This document shows positions 7,550 to 15,050 of a stretch of 64,000 nucleotides of DNA, piece after piece. The notes beneath the pieces are model-generated. The model saw only the letters and a list, made by a program, of their open reading frames with translations. It was not told where the DNA came from and made no database searches. This stretch comes from Thermonema lapsum (GTDB lineage Bacteria > Bacteroidota > Bacteroidia > Cytophagales > Thermonemataceae): NCBI RefSeq assembly GCF_011761635.1, contig NZ_JAASRN010000002.1:434001-498000 (forward strand). The letters run 5' to 3'. A program made the translations under genes and the position numbers. Each line of letters begins with the position of its first letter. Within the stretch, counting starts at the first letter, position 1.

Positions 7550-8293
7550 ATGTACAAATTTTATAAACTACTTGGCAGCTCTTCGTTTCAGCAACCGGCA
7601 AACGCCGGGCAGCTCTTCCCTATTCAACTGAGAGACGTGCACAAATATTACGATTCTGGCAGCGTGCAAACACCCGCCTTGCGCGGCATAAACCTGCAAA
7701 TCTCGCAAGGGGATTTCCTCGCAATCATGGGACCTTCGGGCTGTGGCAAAACCACCTTGCTCAACTTATTGGGCATGATAGATGTGCCTACGTCGGGCAG
7801 TATTTACCTGAACGACCAAGCAGCGCCCCTTTCCGAGAAAGCACGCACCATCCTGCGCCGCAATCATATAGGCATGGTATTTCAACAGTTCAACTTGGTA
7901 GAAGAGCTGAATGTGTATGAAAATATTGTGTTGCCCCTGCGGTATAAAAAAAACAAAGACGGCTTACCTTCCGCCTTGCTCAAAGAGTGGATGCAACGCT
8001 TGCGCCTGTGGCACCGGCGCTATGCTTACCCCCACGAGCTCTCCGGCGGGCAACAACAAAAAGTAGCTTTGTTGCGTGCATTGGTGAGCCGCCCCGCTTT
8101 GTTGCTTGCCGATGAACCTACCGGCAATTTGGATAGTACCGAAAGCGCTCAGGTGATGCAGCTGATGCAGGAACTGCATCACAGCGGTGAGCTCACCATT
8201 GTCATGGTAACGCATGCCGAACAATGGGCGCACTACACTCGCCGCATCGTGTATATGCTCGACGGCAAAATTATTGGCGAAAAACAAACCTAA
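7550..8293 (+). CDS. ABC transporter ATPase, LolD/MacB type
   Basis: A 247-residue ABC ATPase with Walker A GPSGCGKTT, Q-loop (GMVFQQFNLV), signature LSGGQQQK, Walker B LLLADEPTGNLDS and a switch His in VMVTHAEQW. The DEPTGNLDS and FNLVEELNVYENI regions place it with the LolD/MacB/FtsE group that powers lipoprotein release or efflux through MacB-like permeases. No permease gene is adjacent, so its partner is encoded elsewhere. I use the ATG at 7550 (MYKFYKLLGSSS); about 30 residues before the core domain are atypical. It is divergent from the NtrC-type gene, with 26 bases between the starts, and a STAS-like gene follows after 9 bases. Confidence 0.9.
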   Translation: MYKFYKLLGSSSFQQPANAGQLFPIQLRDVHKYYDSGSVQTPALRGINLQISQGDFLAIMGPSGCGKTTLLNLLGMIDVPTSGSIYLNDQAAPLSEKARTILRRNHIGMVFQQFNLVEELNVYENIVLPLRYKKNKDGLPSALLKEWMQRLRLWHRRYAYPHELSGGQQQKVALLRALVSRPALLLADEPTGNLDSTESAQVMQLMQELHHSGELTIVMVTHAEQWAHYTRRIVYMLDGKIIGEKQT

Positions 8294-8302
8294 AAAAGAA
8301 GG

Positions 8303-8725
8303 ATGCAAACGGCGTTTCAAAGCGAACACAGCTGTATAAAAATAGACACTGGCAAAGAGCTTATCGTAGTCGAATGGTGGGGATTTGCCCCCCCAGAAGA
8401 GCATCGGCAAGTGTGGCACGAAAGCATAGACTTAGTCAAAAAGCACAAACTCAAACGCTGGCTTATTGACTTGCAGGATGCTTCCTTGCAAACAGTAGAA
8501 GAAATCCGCTGGACCTACAACGAATGGTACCCACAAGCCATAGCACAGGTACCCTTCCCTTTCCGGGTAGCTATTCTGCCTTTTCGAAATGCCTTCGGCG
8601 AACTGACCCTGCAGGTACAGCTCAACAAGAAAGTACCAGAGCGGGGCTTGGTCTTACCACCCCTGCGCTATTTTCAAGATGAAGAAGAAGCCCTACAGTG
8701 GCTGTTTGAAGACATAGTGCTCTGA
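8303..8725 (+). CDS. STAS/SpoIIAA-like single-domain protein
   Basis: A 140-residue cytosolic protein with no signal peptide. The alternating beta/alpha pattern (IVVEWWGF, a helix with HESIDLVKKHK, then RWLIDLQDA, a helix, FRVAILPF, and a final helix EEEALQWLFE) fits the SpoIIAA/STAS-like fold common in Bacteroidota. A protein of the same layout is encoded at 13196-13630. There is no obvious phosphorylatable Ser in the usual loop, so a partner-switch role is not supported. It probably shares the transcript of the ABC ATPase gene. Confidence 0.6.
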   Translation: MQTAFQSEHSCIKIDTGKELIVVEWWGFAPPEEHRQVWHESIDLVKKHKLKRWLIDLQDASLQTVEEIRWTYNEWYPQAIAQVPFPFRVAILPFRNAFGELTLQVQLNKKVPERGLVLPPLRYFQDEEEALQWLFEDIVL

Positions 8726-8877
8726 GTGCGTTGACTTTCTCGGGCTACCCAGCACGTCACCCAGTCAAATGATGTAAAGAAATCATTAACAAAGCTTTAA
8801 TATTTTGTCAATCAAACACTTACTCTCTTCGGTTTTATTAAAAAACATTAATTTTACGACAAAAAAGCATACACACT

Positions 8878-9564
8878 ATGAGTACTACCCCTTACAAGGT
8901 GTTGGTGGTTGACGATGAGCGTGATATTGTCGAGCTGTTAAGCTATAACTTGAAAAAAGAAGGCTATGAAGTGCAAACAGCCTTCGACGGACAGGAAGCC
9001 GTAGAGGTAGCCCGGCGGTTTCGTCCTGACCTTATCATTATGGATATTATGATGCCCAAAATGGACGGAGTGGAAGCCGGCAGGCGTATCAGAGAAGAAA
9101 ATGAAGATGTTTACCTTCTTTACTTGACCGCCCGTAATGAAGAATATTCTGAAGTAGCCGCCTTCGATATTGGTGCTAATGACTACCAATCTAAGCCCAT
9201 ACGTATTCGAGCACTGATGACTCGCATTGCCAGCGCTCTAAAACGAGAAACCAAGCGTAGCCGTGAACCTCAAAGCAACCGTATAGAAGTAGGCGAGCTC
9301 ATCATTGACCGCGACAAGTACTTAGTTACACTGAATGGAAAAGAAGTGGAGCTGCCCCGCAAGGAGTTTGAACTGCTTTTCTTCTTGGCACAACACCCCA
9401 AAAAAGTATTCACCCGCGAAGAGCTGCTGCAAAACATATGGGGCGACGATGTGTTTGTCCTTACCCGCACAGTAGATGTGCATGTGCGTAAAATACGCGA
9501 AAAGATTGGTGATAACTACATCAAGACGGTCAAAGGTGTAGGATACAAATTTTCAATCGATTAA
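8878..9564 (+). CDS. OmpR/PhoB-family response regulator
   Basis: A 228-residue regulator: receiver domain with acidic pair DD (12-13), phospho-acceptor Asp56 (DLIIMDIMMPKMDG), switch Thr in LTAR and Lys in YQSKPI, then a winged-helix DNA-binding domain ending in TRTVDVHVRKIREKIG and VKGVGYKF. The first gene of a two-gene operon; the PhoR-like kinase follows after 55 bases. The pairing resembles PhoB/PhoR (phosphate) and related essential pairs of Bacteroidota, but the signal cannot be deduced. The upstream gap (8726-8877) has AT-rich sequence but only a poor -7 match. Confidence 0.93.
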   Translation: MSTTPYKVLVVDDERDIVELLSYNLKKEGYEVQTAFDGQEAVEVARRFRPDLIIMDIMMPKMDGVEAGRRIREENEDVYLLYLTARNEEYSEVAAFDIGANDYQSKPIRIRALMTRIASALKRETKRSREPQSNRIEVGELIIDRDKYLVTLNGKEVELPRKEFELLFFLAQHPKKVFTREELLQNIWGDDVFVLTRTVDVHVRKIREKIGDNYIKTVKGVGYKFSID

Positions 9565-9619
9565 AATAGCTGCTCACAGTAGAATAGAAGTAGTTTTGAA
9601 CCGTTAAGATTGCTCTTTT

Positions 9620-10711
9620 ATGCCTCGTTCACCCAAACAGTGGGCTGTATTCATTTCAGTGTGTGTAGCAGGGCTCACTACCCTTTTTGTGTCTCTCTTT
9701 CCAGAAAGCCATTTTTGGTTGCTCCTCACCTGTTTTGGCATTTCTTTTGCCGCAGGCGTCATTCTCAACACTTTGGCGCTGGAGCTGCTTATCTTCCGCG
9801 AAGTCAATCAACTCTACACTTCTCTGAATAAGATTAAGAAAAAAGACTTTAAGCTTGCCAAGCGTCAACTGGCTACTATTTCAGGACCGCTGCAGGACCT
9901 GCACAAAGAGATATATAGCTATGCTGCTAAAAAACAAAAAGAAATAGATGACTTGGTGAAGTTGGAGGCTTTTCGCCGCGAGTTCATCGCCGATATTTCC
10001 CATGAGTTAAAAACACCCATTTTTGCAGCACAAGGCTACATACAAACCCTTTTGGATGGCGCCATCGACGACGAAGAAGTGCGCTATGTATTTTTAGAAC
10101 GTGCCAACAAAAGCCTCGAAGGACTCGAGCACTTGGTGCAAGACTTGCTCATGCTCTCACAAATGGAAATGGGCGTTATCAAAATGAACTTTCAACAGGT
10201 GGACCTGCATAGAATCTGTGAAGAGGTATTTGAACAGCTGCAGAACAAAGCCGCTGCCCGCTCCATCGAACTGCAACTAGAGAGCCCGAGGCAGTGTATC
10301 GCATGGGCAGACCCACAACGCATCCGCCAGGTATTTATAAACTTAGTGGAAAACGGAATTAAATATGGGAAAGAAGGCGGCTTCGTACGGGTGCGTCTGC
10401 TGTCGGCAGACTCCACAGACCGGTGTCAAGTAGTGATTGAAGACAATGGCGTGGGGATTCCCAAAAAGCACCTACACCGCATCTTCGACCGCTTCTATCG
10501 TGTAGAAAAAAGCCGTTCGAAAGAAAGTGGCGGCAGCGGTCTGGGGCTCGCCATCGTGAAGCAAATCATCTTGGCGCACCACAGCGAAATAGAAGTAAAA
10601 AGCAAAGTGGACGAGGGCACGCGTTTCAGCTTTTATCTCTTCACCAAACCGCAGGCTGTGCCCTCTGCCCCCACCGGGGCAAGTGCTCAAATCCCAACAA
10701 CAGAAGCCTAA
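9620..10711 (+). CDS. Sensor histidine kinase, PhoR-like
   Basis: A 363-residue kinase with two closely spaced membrane helices (about 7-26 and 32-58) and almost no extracytoplasmic loop, a short charged linker, the phosphorylation site His128 in FIADISHELKTPI, and an ATPase domain with NLVENGIKYG, VIEDNGVGI and SGGSGLGLAIV. The C terminus is a low-complexity Pro/Ala/Thr tail. It lacks the PAS domain found in many PhoR proteins, so it probably senses through a partner or the membrane. Partner: the regulator at 8878-9564. Confidence 0.92.
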   Translation: MPRSPKQWAVFISVCVAGLTTLFVSLFPESHFWLLLTCFGISFAAGVILNTLALELLIFREVNQLYTSLNKIKKKDFKLAKRQLATISGPLQDLHKEIYSYAAKKQKEIDDLVKLEAFRREFIADISHELKTPIFAAQGYIQTLLDGAIDDEEVRYVFLERANKSLEGLEHLVQDLLMLSQMEMGVIKMNFQQVDLHRICEEVFEQLQNKAAARSIELQLESPRQCIAWADPQRIRQVFINLVENGIKYGKEGGFVRVRLLSADSTDRCQVVIEDNGVGIPKKHLHRIFDRFYRVEKSRSKESGGSGLGLAIVKQIILAHHSEIEVKSKVDEGTRFSFYLFTKPQAVPSAPTGASAQIPTTEA

Positions 10712-10731
10712 GTCTTAGAAAAGAAGTTTCG

Positions 10732-10739
10732 TATCTTTG
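10732..10739 (+). promoter_or_regulatory. -7 element upstream of murF
   Basis: TATCTTTG matches the Bacteroidota -7 box and lies 34 bases before the murF ATG. No TTG at the proper distance was found, so only this half of the promoter is supported. Confidence 0.4.
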
Positions 10740-10773
10740 CCCTCCGTTCTTATTCCGATACAAACAGAAAGTC

Positions 10774-12057
10774 ATGTACACTACCATTCCGGAGCTTTTT
10801 CGTCTTTACAATGAAAGCCGCGGGGTTTGTACCGACACCCGCACCCTGCAATCAGGCGAGATTTTTTGGGCATTAAAAGGTGCGCGCTTCGATGGCAACC
10901 GCTTTGCCTTGCAGGCTATAGAAGCCGGCGCCGCCGCTGCAGTCGTCGATGACCCTTCGGTGGCAAAAGCCCATCCCCGCTGCTATCTGGTAGAAGATGG
11001 CTTGCAAGCATTGCAAGCATTGGCACATCACCGCAGAAAACAATTCAATATTCCACTTATTGCCATTACCGGCTCCAACGGCAAAACCACCACAAAAGAG
11101 CTCACCCACGCCGTGCTGTCTTGTGGCTACCGTGCCTTTGCTACACCGGGTAACCTCAACAACCACATAGGCGTTCCTTTGAGCCTTTTGCGCATGCCTG
11201 CAAATACCGAAATAGCTGTAATAGAGCTGGGAGCTAACCACGAAGGCGAAATAGCGGCTTTGTGTGAAATAGCAGCTCCTACCCATGGGCTTATTACCAA
11301 CATAGGGATGGACCACCTCGAAGGCTTCGGCAGCCTCGAAGGGGTTGCCCGTGCCAACAGTGAATTGTATTATTATTTGCTCAAAAACGAAGGTACTGCC
11401 TTTGTCAACAGCCGCGATGAATGGCTCATGCGCATGGCAAGCCGGCTACCTAAACGGATAGAATATCCACAAGGCATAGAAGCCATAAAAGGCGAGTACT
11501 TTGTAGGCATCAAAACAAAAGAAGGACATACTTATTCAACCCACCTCTTTGGCGACTATAATTTCGACAACATAGCAGCAGCCCATTGCATCGGGCTTAC
11601 TTTTGGGATTGAAGAAAGTCAAGCACTACAAGCCATTGCCCAATACATCCCCAAAAATCAGCGTTCGCAACTCATAGAACAAGGACAAGTGCGCATCGTA
11701 TTGGATGCCTACAATGCCAACCCCTCTTCTATGGAGCAAGCCATACGTAGTTTTGCACGGCTGCCCCATCGCCCCAAGATGCTTATTGTTGGTGATATGC
11801 TTGAACTGGGCGGTTATAGTCGGCAAGCTCACGAAGACTTAGGGCAACTCATTGCTTCCTTCGACTTTGATAAAGTGGTACTCTATGGCAAGGAGGTGCA
11901 GGCAGCACTTGCCCACTTGCCTTTTGCCTACTATTTCCCCGACAAATTTTCACTTCACAATTGGTTGGCAGACCAACACTGGGCAGGTTATCATATACTC
12001 ATCAAAGCTTCGCGCGGTATGCAGCTCGAAAGTACCCTTCCATTCATTCACGATTAA
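10774..12057 (+). CDS. murF: UDP-N-acetylmuramoyl-tripeptide--D-alanyl-D-alanine ligase
   Basis: Adds D-Ala-D-Ala to the UDP-MurNAc tripeptide, the last cytoplasmic step of peptidoglycan precursor assembly. The 427 residues show the small N-terminal UDP-binding domain (TDTRTLQSGEIFWALKG), the ATP loop GSNGKTTTKE (100-109), the central domain motif ELGANHEGEI, and the C-terminal ligase domain with LDAYNANPSSM and GDMLELG. Length and motifs are normal. murF is isolated here from the other mur genes; ruvX follows after 12 bases and def after that, so it probably heads a three-gene transcript. Confidence 0.96.
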   Translation: MYTTIPELFRLYNESRGVCTDTRTLQSGEIFWALKGARFDGNRFALQAIEAGAAAAVVDDPSVAKAHPRCYLVEDGLQALQALAHHRRKQFNIPLIAITGSNGKTTTKELTHAVLSCGYRAFATPGNLNNHIGVPLSLLRMPANTEIAVIELGANHEGEIAALCEIAAPTHGLITNIGMDHLEGFGSLEGVARANSELYYYLLKNEGTAFVNSRDEWLMRMASRLPKRIEYPQGIEAIKGEYFVGIKTKEGHTYSTHLFGDYNFDNIAAAHCIGLTFGIEESQALQAIAQYIPKNQRSQLIEQGQVRIVLDAYNANPSSMEQAIRSFARLPHRPKMLIVGDMLELGGYSRQAHEDLGQLIASFDFDKVVLYGKEVQAALAHLPFAYYFPDKFSLHNWLADQHWAGYHILIKASRGMQLESTLPFIHD

Positions 12058-12069
12058 CCCAAACGCACG

Positions 12070-12483
12070 ATGGCTCGCATTCTTGCCTTTGACTACGGAC
12101 TGAGTAGAACCGGCATAGCGGTAACCGACCCTTTGCAAATCATCGCGTCGCCTTTGGAAACGGTGCCCACCGACCAACTCTGGGAATACCTGCACCGTTA
12201 CCTGCAAAAAGAAGAAGTAGAAGCCTTTGTAGTGGGCTACCCGCTCAAAGCCGACGGCTCCCCTACGCACTCTACCACCGCTGTAGATGCTTTTATTCAA
12301 GAACTGAAACAGCGTTATCCGCACATCGCCTTGCATACAGTAGATGAATACGGCAGTTCTAAAGACGCAGTACGGGCAATGATTGCCGGAGGCACCAAAC
12401 AGAAATACCGCCGGCAAAAGGGCAATATAGACCGCACGGCTGCCACCCTCTTGCTTCAAGAGTTCTTGCAACATCGCCTATAA
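12070..12483 (+). CDS. ruvX: YqgF/RuvX putative Holliday junction resolvase
   Basis: A 137-residue RNase H-fold protein: first strand with catalytic Asp in LAFDYGLSRTGIA, the second acidic region in VVGYPLKADGS, and a late Asp in NIDRTAATLLLQ. YqgF proteins process nucleic acid ends, with roles proposed in 16S rRNA maturation and junction resolution. It lies 12 bases after murF on the same strand. Length matches the family (about 135-150). Confidence 0.9.
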   Translation: MARILAFDYGLSRTGIAVTDPLQIIASPLETVPTDQLWEYLHRYLQKEEVEAFVVGYPLKADGSPTHSTTAVDAFIQELKQRYPHIALHTVDEYGSSKDAVRAMIAGGTKQKYRRQKGNIDRTAATLLLQEFLQHRL

Positions 12484-12496
12484 GCAATTTTGTTCG

Positions 12497-12504
12497 TATC
12501 TTTG
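12497..12504 (+). promoter_or_regulatory. -7 element upstream of def
   Basis: TATCTTTG lies 20 bases before the def ATG, so the leader would be very short. A TTG at the right distance is missing; def may have its own start site besides read-through from murF-ruvX. Confidence 0.4.
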
Positions 12505-12524
12505 TTGTCGAAACAAAAAGACTT

Positions 12525-13103
12525 ATGATTTATCCTATTGTAGCTTACGGCGACCCGGTGCTGCGTAAAAAAGCAGAAGATATACCACAAGGCTCCGACC
12601 TCAAACAGCTGGTCGAAGACATGTTCGAAACCATGTATCAGGCGCATGGAGTAGGGTTGGCTGCCCCGCAAATAGGTAAAGCCATTCGCCTGTTTGTGGT
12701 GGATACCCTCCACCTGAAAGAAGAGGAAGAAGAAAATGCCTCACAAGAGCAATACATCAAAAAAGCATTTATAAATCCCACCGTGCTTGAAACTTCAGGC
12801 GAAGAGTGGGTAATGGAAGAAGGATGCCTAAGCATTCCTGAGGTGCGCGAGAATGTGAGCCGCAAAGAGCGCGTCAAGATTCGCTATTTCGATGAAGAAT
12901 GGCAACTGCATGAAGAAGAATATGATGGTTTTACTGCGCGTGTCATTTTGCACGAATATGACCACATCGAAGGCAAGCTGTTCATCGACTACCTTTCGCC
13001 TTTGAAGAAACGTCTGCTAAAACGGAAGCTGCAAAAAATAATAAAAGGAGAGCTTAGCCCCTCCTACCCCATGAAGTTTGCAACAAAGGAAGTTGCCTTA
13101 TAG
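12525..13103 (+). CDS. def: Peptide deformylase
   Basis: Removes the formyl group from the N-terminal Met of new proteins, using Fe2+ or Zn2+. All three family motifs are present in the 192 residues: GVGLAAPQIG (42-51), EGCLSIPE with metal ligand Cys101, and HEYDH with ligands His143 and His147. A Glu-rich insertion around residues 66-72 is unusual but lies outside the active site. It is probably the last gene of the murF-ruvX-def run, which ends in the strong hairpin at 13118-13168. Confidence 0.96.
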   Translation: MIYPIVAYGDPVLRKKAEDIPQGSDLKQLVEDMFETMYQAHGVGLAAPQIGKAIRLFVVDTLHLKEEEEENASQEQYIKKAFINPTVLETSGEEWVMEEGCLSIPEVRENVSRKERVKIRYFDEEWQLHEEEYDGFTARVILHEYDHIEGKLFIDYLSPLKKRLLKRKLQKIIKGELSPSYPMKFATKEVAL

Positions 13104-13117
13104 GCATTTATCCTAAA

Positions 13118-13168
13118 AAAACAAACATGCAGGTTCTTCAAACAGAAAACTTGCCGCATGTTTGTTTT
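13118..13168 (+). terminator. Hairpin terminator after def
   Basis: Perfect 13-base arms (AAAACAAACATGC and GCATGTTTGTTTT) around a 25-base loop, 15 bases after the def stop, with the T-rich end inside the arm. The convergent gene at 13196 may also use it. Confidence 0.8.
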
Positions 13169-13195
13169 AAAATAATGGCTGCTTTCCTCTTCTGA

Positions 13196-13630
13196 CTATT
13201 GATTCAAAGCCATTGTGCGCAACCAGCTGCGCGCTTCTTCTATTTCTTTGAAGATGCGCACATTCTCCTTCATTTCTGGGCGCTTGCGCATTAGCATACG
13301 GTATAGATTATCCAGAGAGATACGAGGCAGCAGCTCTTCCGGTGCCACAAATGCCACATAACGAAGGCGTAGGCGTTGAGCATCATTGAGCCACCTTTCC
13401 ACAATCCAGCGGTTGGCAGAGTCCCAGGAGTTGGTTACTGCCCGGTGGTCTGAAAGGAGCTTATCGCTTTTAACTTCCTTTAATATTTTTAGTGCTTTTT
13501 GCATGGCTTCCTGCACCTCAGCAAAAGCAATGTGCCCCTTCCATTGCATCTCCAGCCAATTCTCAGGGGCAGACACGTAAAACATGTTCACGTGCTCGGT
13601 ATGGTAATAAGCGCTTGACAGGTCAATCAT
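13196..13630 (-). CDS. STAS/SpoIIAA-like single-domain protein (second copy)
   Basis: A 144-residue soluble protein without signal peptide. It has the same layout as the protein at 8303-8725: an N-terminal beta hairpin with a Trp (LEMQWKGHI), a helix (EAMQKALKILKEVK), a strand (KLLSDHRAV), a Trp-rich helix (NRWIVERWLND), a strand (RYVAFVAPE) and a C-terminal helix (EIEEARSWLRTM). Overall similarity is weak, so they are probably old paralogues. Function unknown. It is monocistronic, with only a TATATTTG box (13682-13675) seen upstream. Confidence 0.6.
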   Translation of the reverse strand: MIDLSSAYYHTEHVNMFYVSAPENWLEMQWKGHIAFAEVQEAMQKALKILKEVKSDKLLSDHRAVTNSWDSANRWIVERWLNDAQRLRLRYVAFVAPEELLPRISLDNLYRMLMRKRPEMKENVRIFKEIEEARSWLRTMALNQ

Positions 13631-13993
13631 AAGAAATTAAGCTTTTAAATGAGAATGAAGAAGCAACAGGCTTGCAAATATAAAATTCCAAATTAAACCG
13701 ATTTGTTTTTGACTTGGTAATGTCTTCTTGTATAATTTACCAAATCATCAGCGCATAAACAATTAAAGCATTGAAAAGTAATGCCCTATTTTACTTTTCC
13801 TGAATCAAAACATGCTGCTCTCTGCGATATTTCTCGCTAAGCACGAGGTAAAAGAGTAGAAAAATCGCCCTCTTTATGGTGTTTTTTTCTTTTCGTCTCG
13901 TAAGCGCTGTACCTGCGTTTTAGACATAGCTTTAAACTGGCAAATAGGTCGAAGCATTATTCTTTTATAAGGCGTGGACAAAGGGCTTCGTAA
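13631..13993. other. Intergenic region without recognised gene
   Basis: About 360 bases upstream of the STAS-like gene. Apart from a possible -7 box for that gene (TATATTTG on the minus strand, 13682-13675) I see no open frame, tRNA-like fold or repeat. Confidence 0.4.
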
Positions 13994-14036
13994 AAGAAAC
14001 ACGAGCCACCTTGCAAATAGATGACTCGTGTTTCTT
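13994..14036 (-). terminator. Hairpin terminator after the A-type Fe-S carrier gene
   Basis: Perfect 12-base arms (AAGAAACACGAG and CTCGTGTTTCTT) with a 19-base loop, 25 bases past the stop at 14061. On the minus strand the second arm is followed by TTTA, giving a short T-rich tail. Confidence 0.7.
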
Positions 14037-14060
14037 CTGGATTATCTTTTATGTAATGCT

Positions 14061-14387
14061 CTATACTGCAAAACTTTCGCCACAACCACAAGTGCGGGAG
14101 GCATTGGGATTGAGGAACTGAAAACCTTTACCATTCAAGCCGTCGGAATAGTCCAGCGTGGTACCCAACAGATACAGCAAGCTGCGCTTATCGACCAGTA
14201 TTTTGATTCCCTTATCTTCAAACACTTCGTCGTTGGGCTGTATCTGATTGTCAAAAGAAAGGTCATACATCAAACCTGAACATCCGCCCCCTTTGACAGC
14301 TACCCGCAGGTGATAATGCTCGTCTTTCCCTTCTTCGGTACGCAGCTGTATAAGTTTTTGCTTGGCTTTTTCTGTAATTGTAACCAT
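14061..14387 (-). CDS. A-type iron-sulfur cluster carrier (IscA/SufA/ErpA family)
   Basis: A 108-residue HesB/IscA-type protein with the three conserved cysteines: Cys36 (GGGCSGLMYDL) and the C-terminal CGCG pair (Cys100, Cys102). These proteins hold and pass iron or Fe-S clusters to apoproteins. Which of IscA, SufA or ErpA it corresponds to cannot be decided; no isc or suf gene is adjacent. It may be co-transcribed with the lipoprotein gene that ends 65 bases upstream and is followed by a terminator. Confidence 0.9.
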   Translation of the reverse strand: MVTITEKAKQKLIQLRTEEGKDEHYHLRVAVKGGGCSGLMYDLSFDNQIQPNDEVFEDKGIKILVDKRSLLYLLGTTLDYSDGLNGKGFQFLNPNASRTCGCGESFAV

Positions 14388-14452
14388 AGTGAGTTTGTAT
14401 TTAATGGACTTCTATTTTTAACTTTCTTGCTCGTGGAATAGTTTCCAAAGCC

Positions 14453-15016
14453 TCAATTGAATCGCTTGACTATTTCTTTTTGCGGAAAGATAAGCAACCA
14501 CAAAGCAACAGGCGCGTTGCTTTCAGCATCCTCATAAAAAACTACGGGTGCAGTGTACCAATATTCCTTACGTTCTTTGATAAATTGCACATTGGTTTGC
14601 AAATCATGTCCCTGCTCCATGTCATAGAGATAAGCCAACCACAACTGTTTTTCTTGCTCTGTTGAGGCAGTTTCATGTTTGCTTTGTAAATCTTTCAGCG
14701 TAAGAAACTCATAGCGAAAACCGTGCACAGCGGCAAGGCTATCGATATATGGACGTATTTGCTCTTCGCAATCTGCTAAAGGGTGTTGATGCATGCATGC
14801 CTCTAAGCGGCGGTTCAGTGCCACCACTACGCTGGCGCTGTGCTCATCTACCCAAGCCACAAACTGCGCCGGCGTGATGCGCTTCACTTTGCGCAACTTT
14901 ATTTCTTCTTGAATTGCTTCTACATCATAGCCCGCTTCTTTGATGGTTTTTACTTCGCAAGACCAACCAAAAGTGGATAGCCAAGCTATCCATCCCCATG
15001 CAAAAAGACGTTTCAT
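14453..15016 (-). CDS. Predicted lipoprotein of unknown function
   Basis: A 187-residue protein with signal sequence MKRLFAWGWIAWL and a lipobox ending in Cys20 (FGWSC). The mature part is mainly helical and charged, with Cys84 and Cys92 about 64-72 residues after the acylated Cys, and a hydrophobic C-terminal strand (APVALWLLIFP). I do not recognise a family; a distant likeness to haem-binding DUF3365 sensor domains is possible, but no CxxCH motif exists. It lies 34 bases downstream of the HAMP-GAF-PAS gene and is likely co-transcribed with it. Confidence 0.7.
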   Translation of the reverse strand: MKRLFAWGWIAWLSTFGWSCEVKTIKEAGYDVEAIQEEIKLRKVKRITPAQFVAWVDEHSASVVVALNRRLEACMHQHPLADCEEQIRPYIDSLAAVHGFRYEFLTLKDLQSKHETASTEQEKQLWLAYLYDMEQGHDLQTNVQFIKERKEYWYTAPVVFYEDAESNAPVALWLLIFPQKEIVKRFN

Positions 15017-15050
15017 GTCCCTTTTTCTTTTTAGATACCAAGTAAAATTG

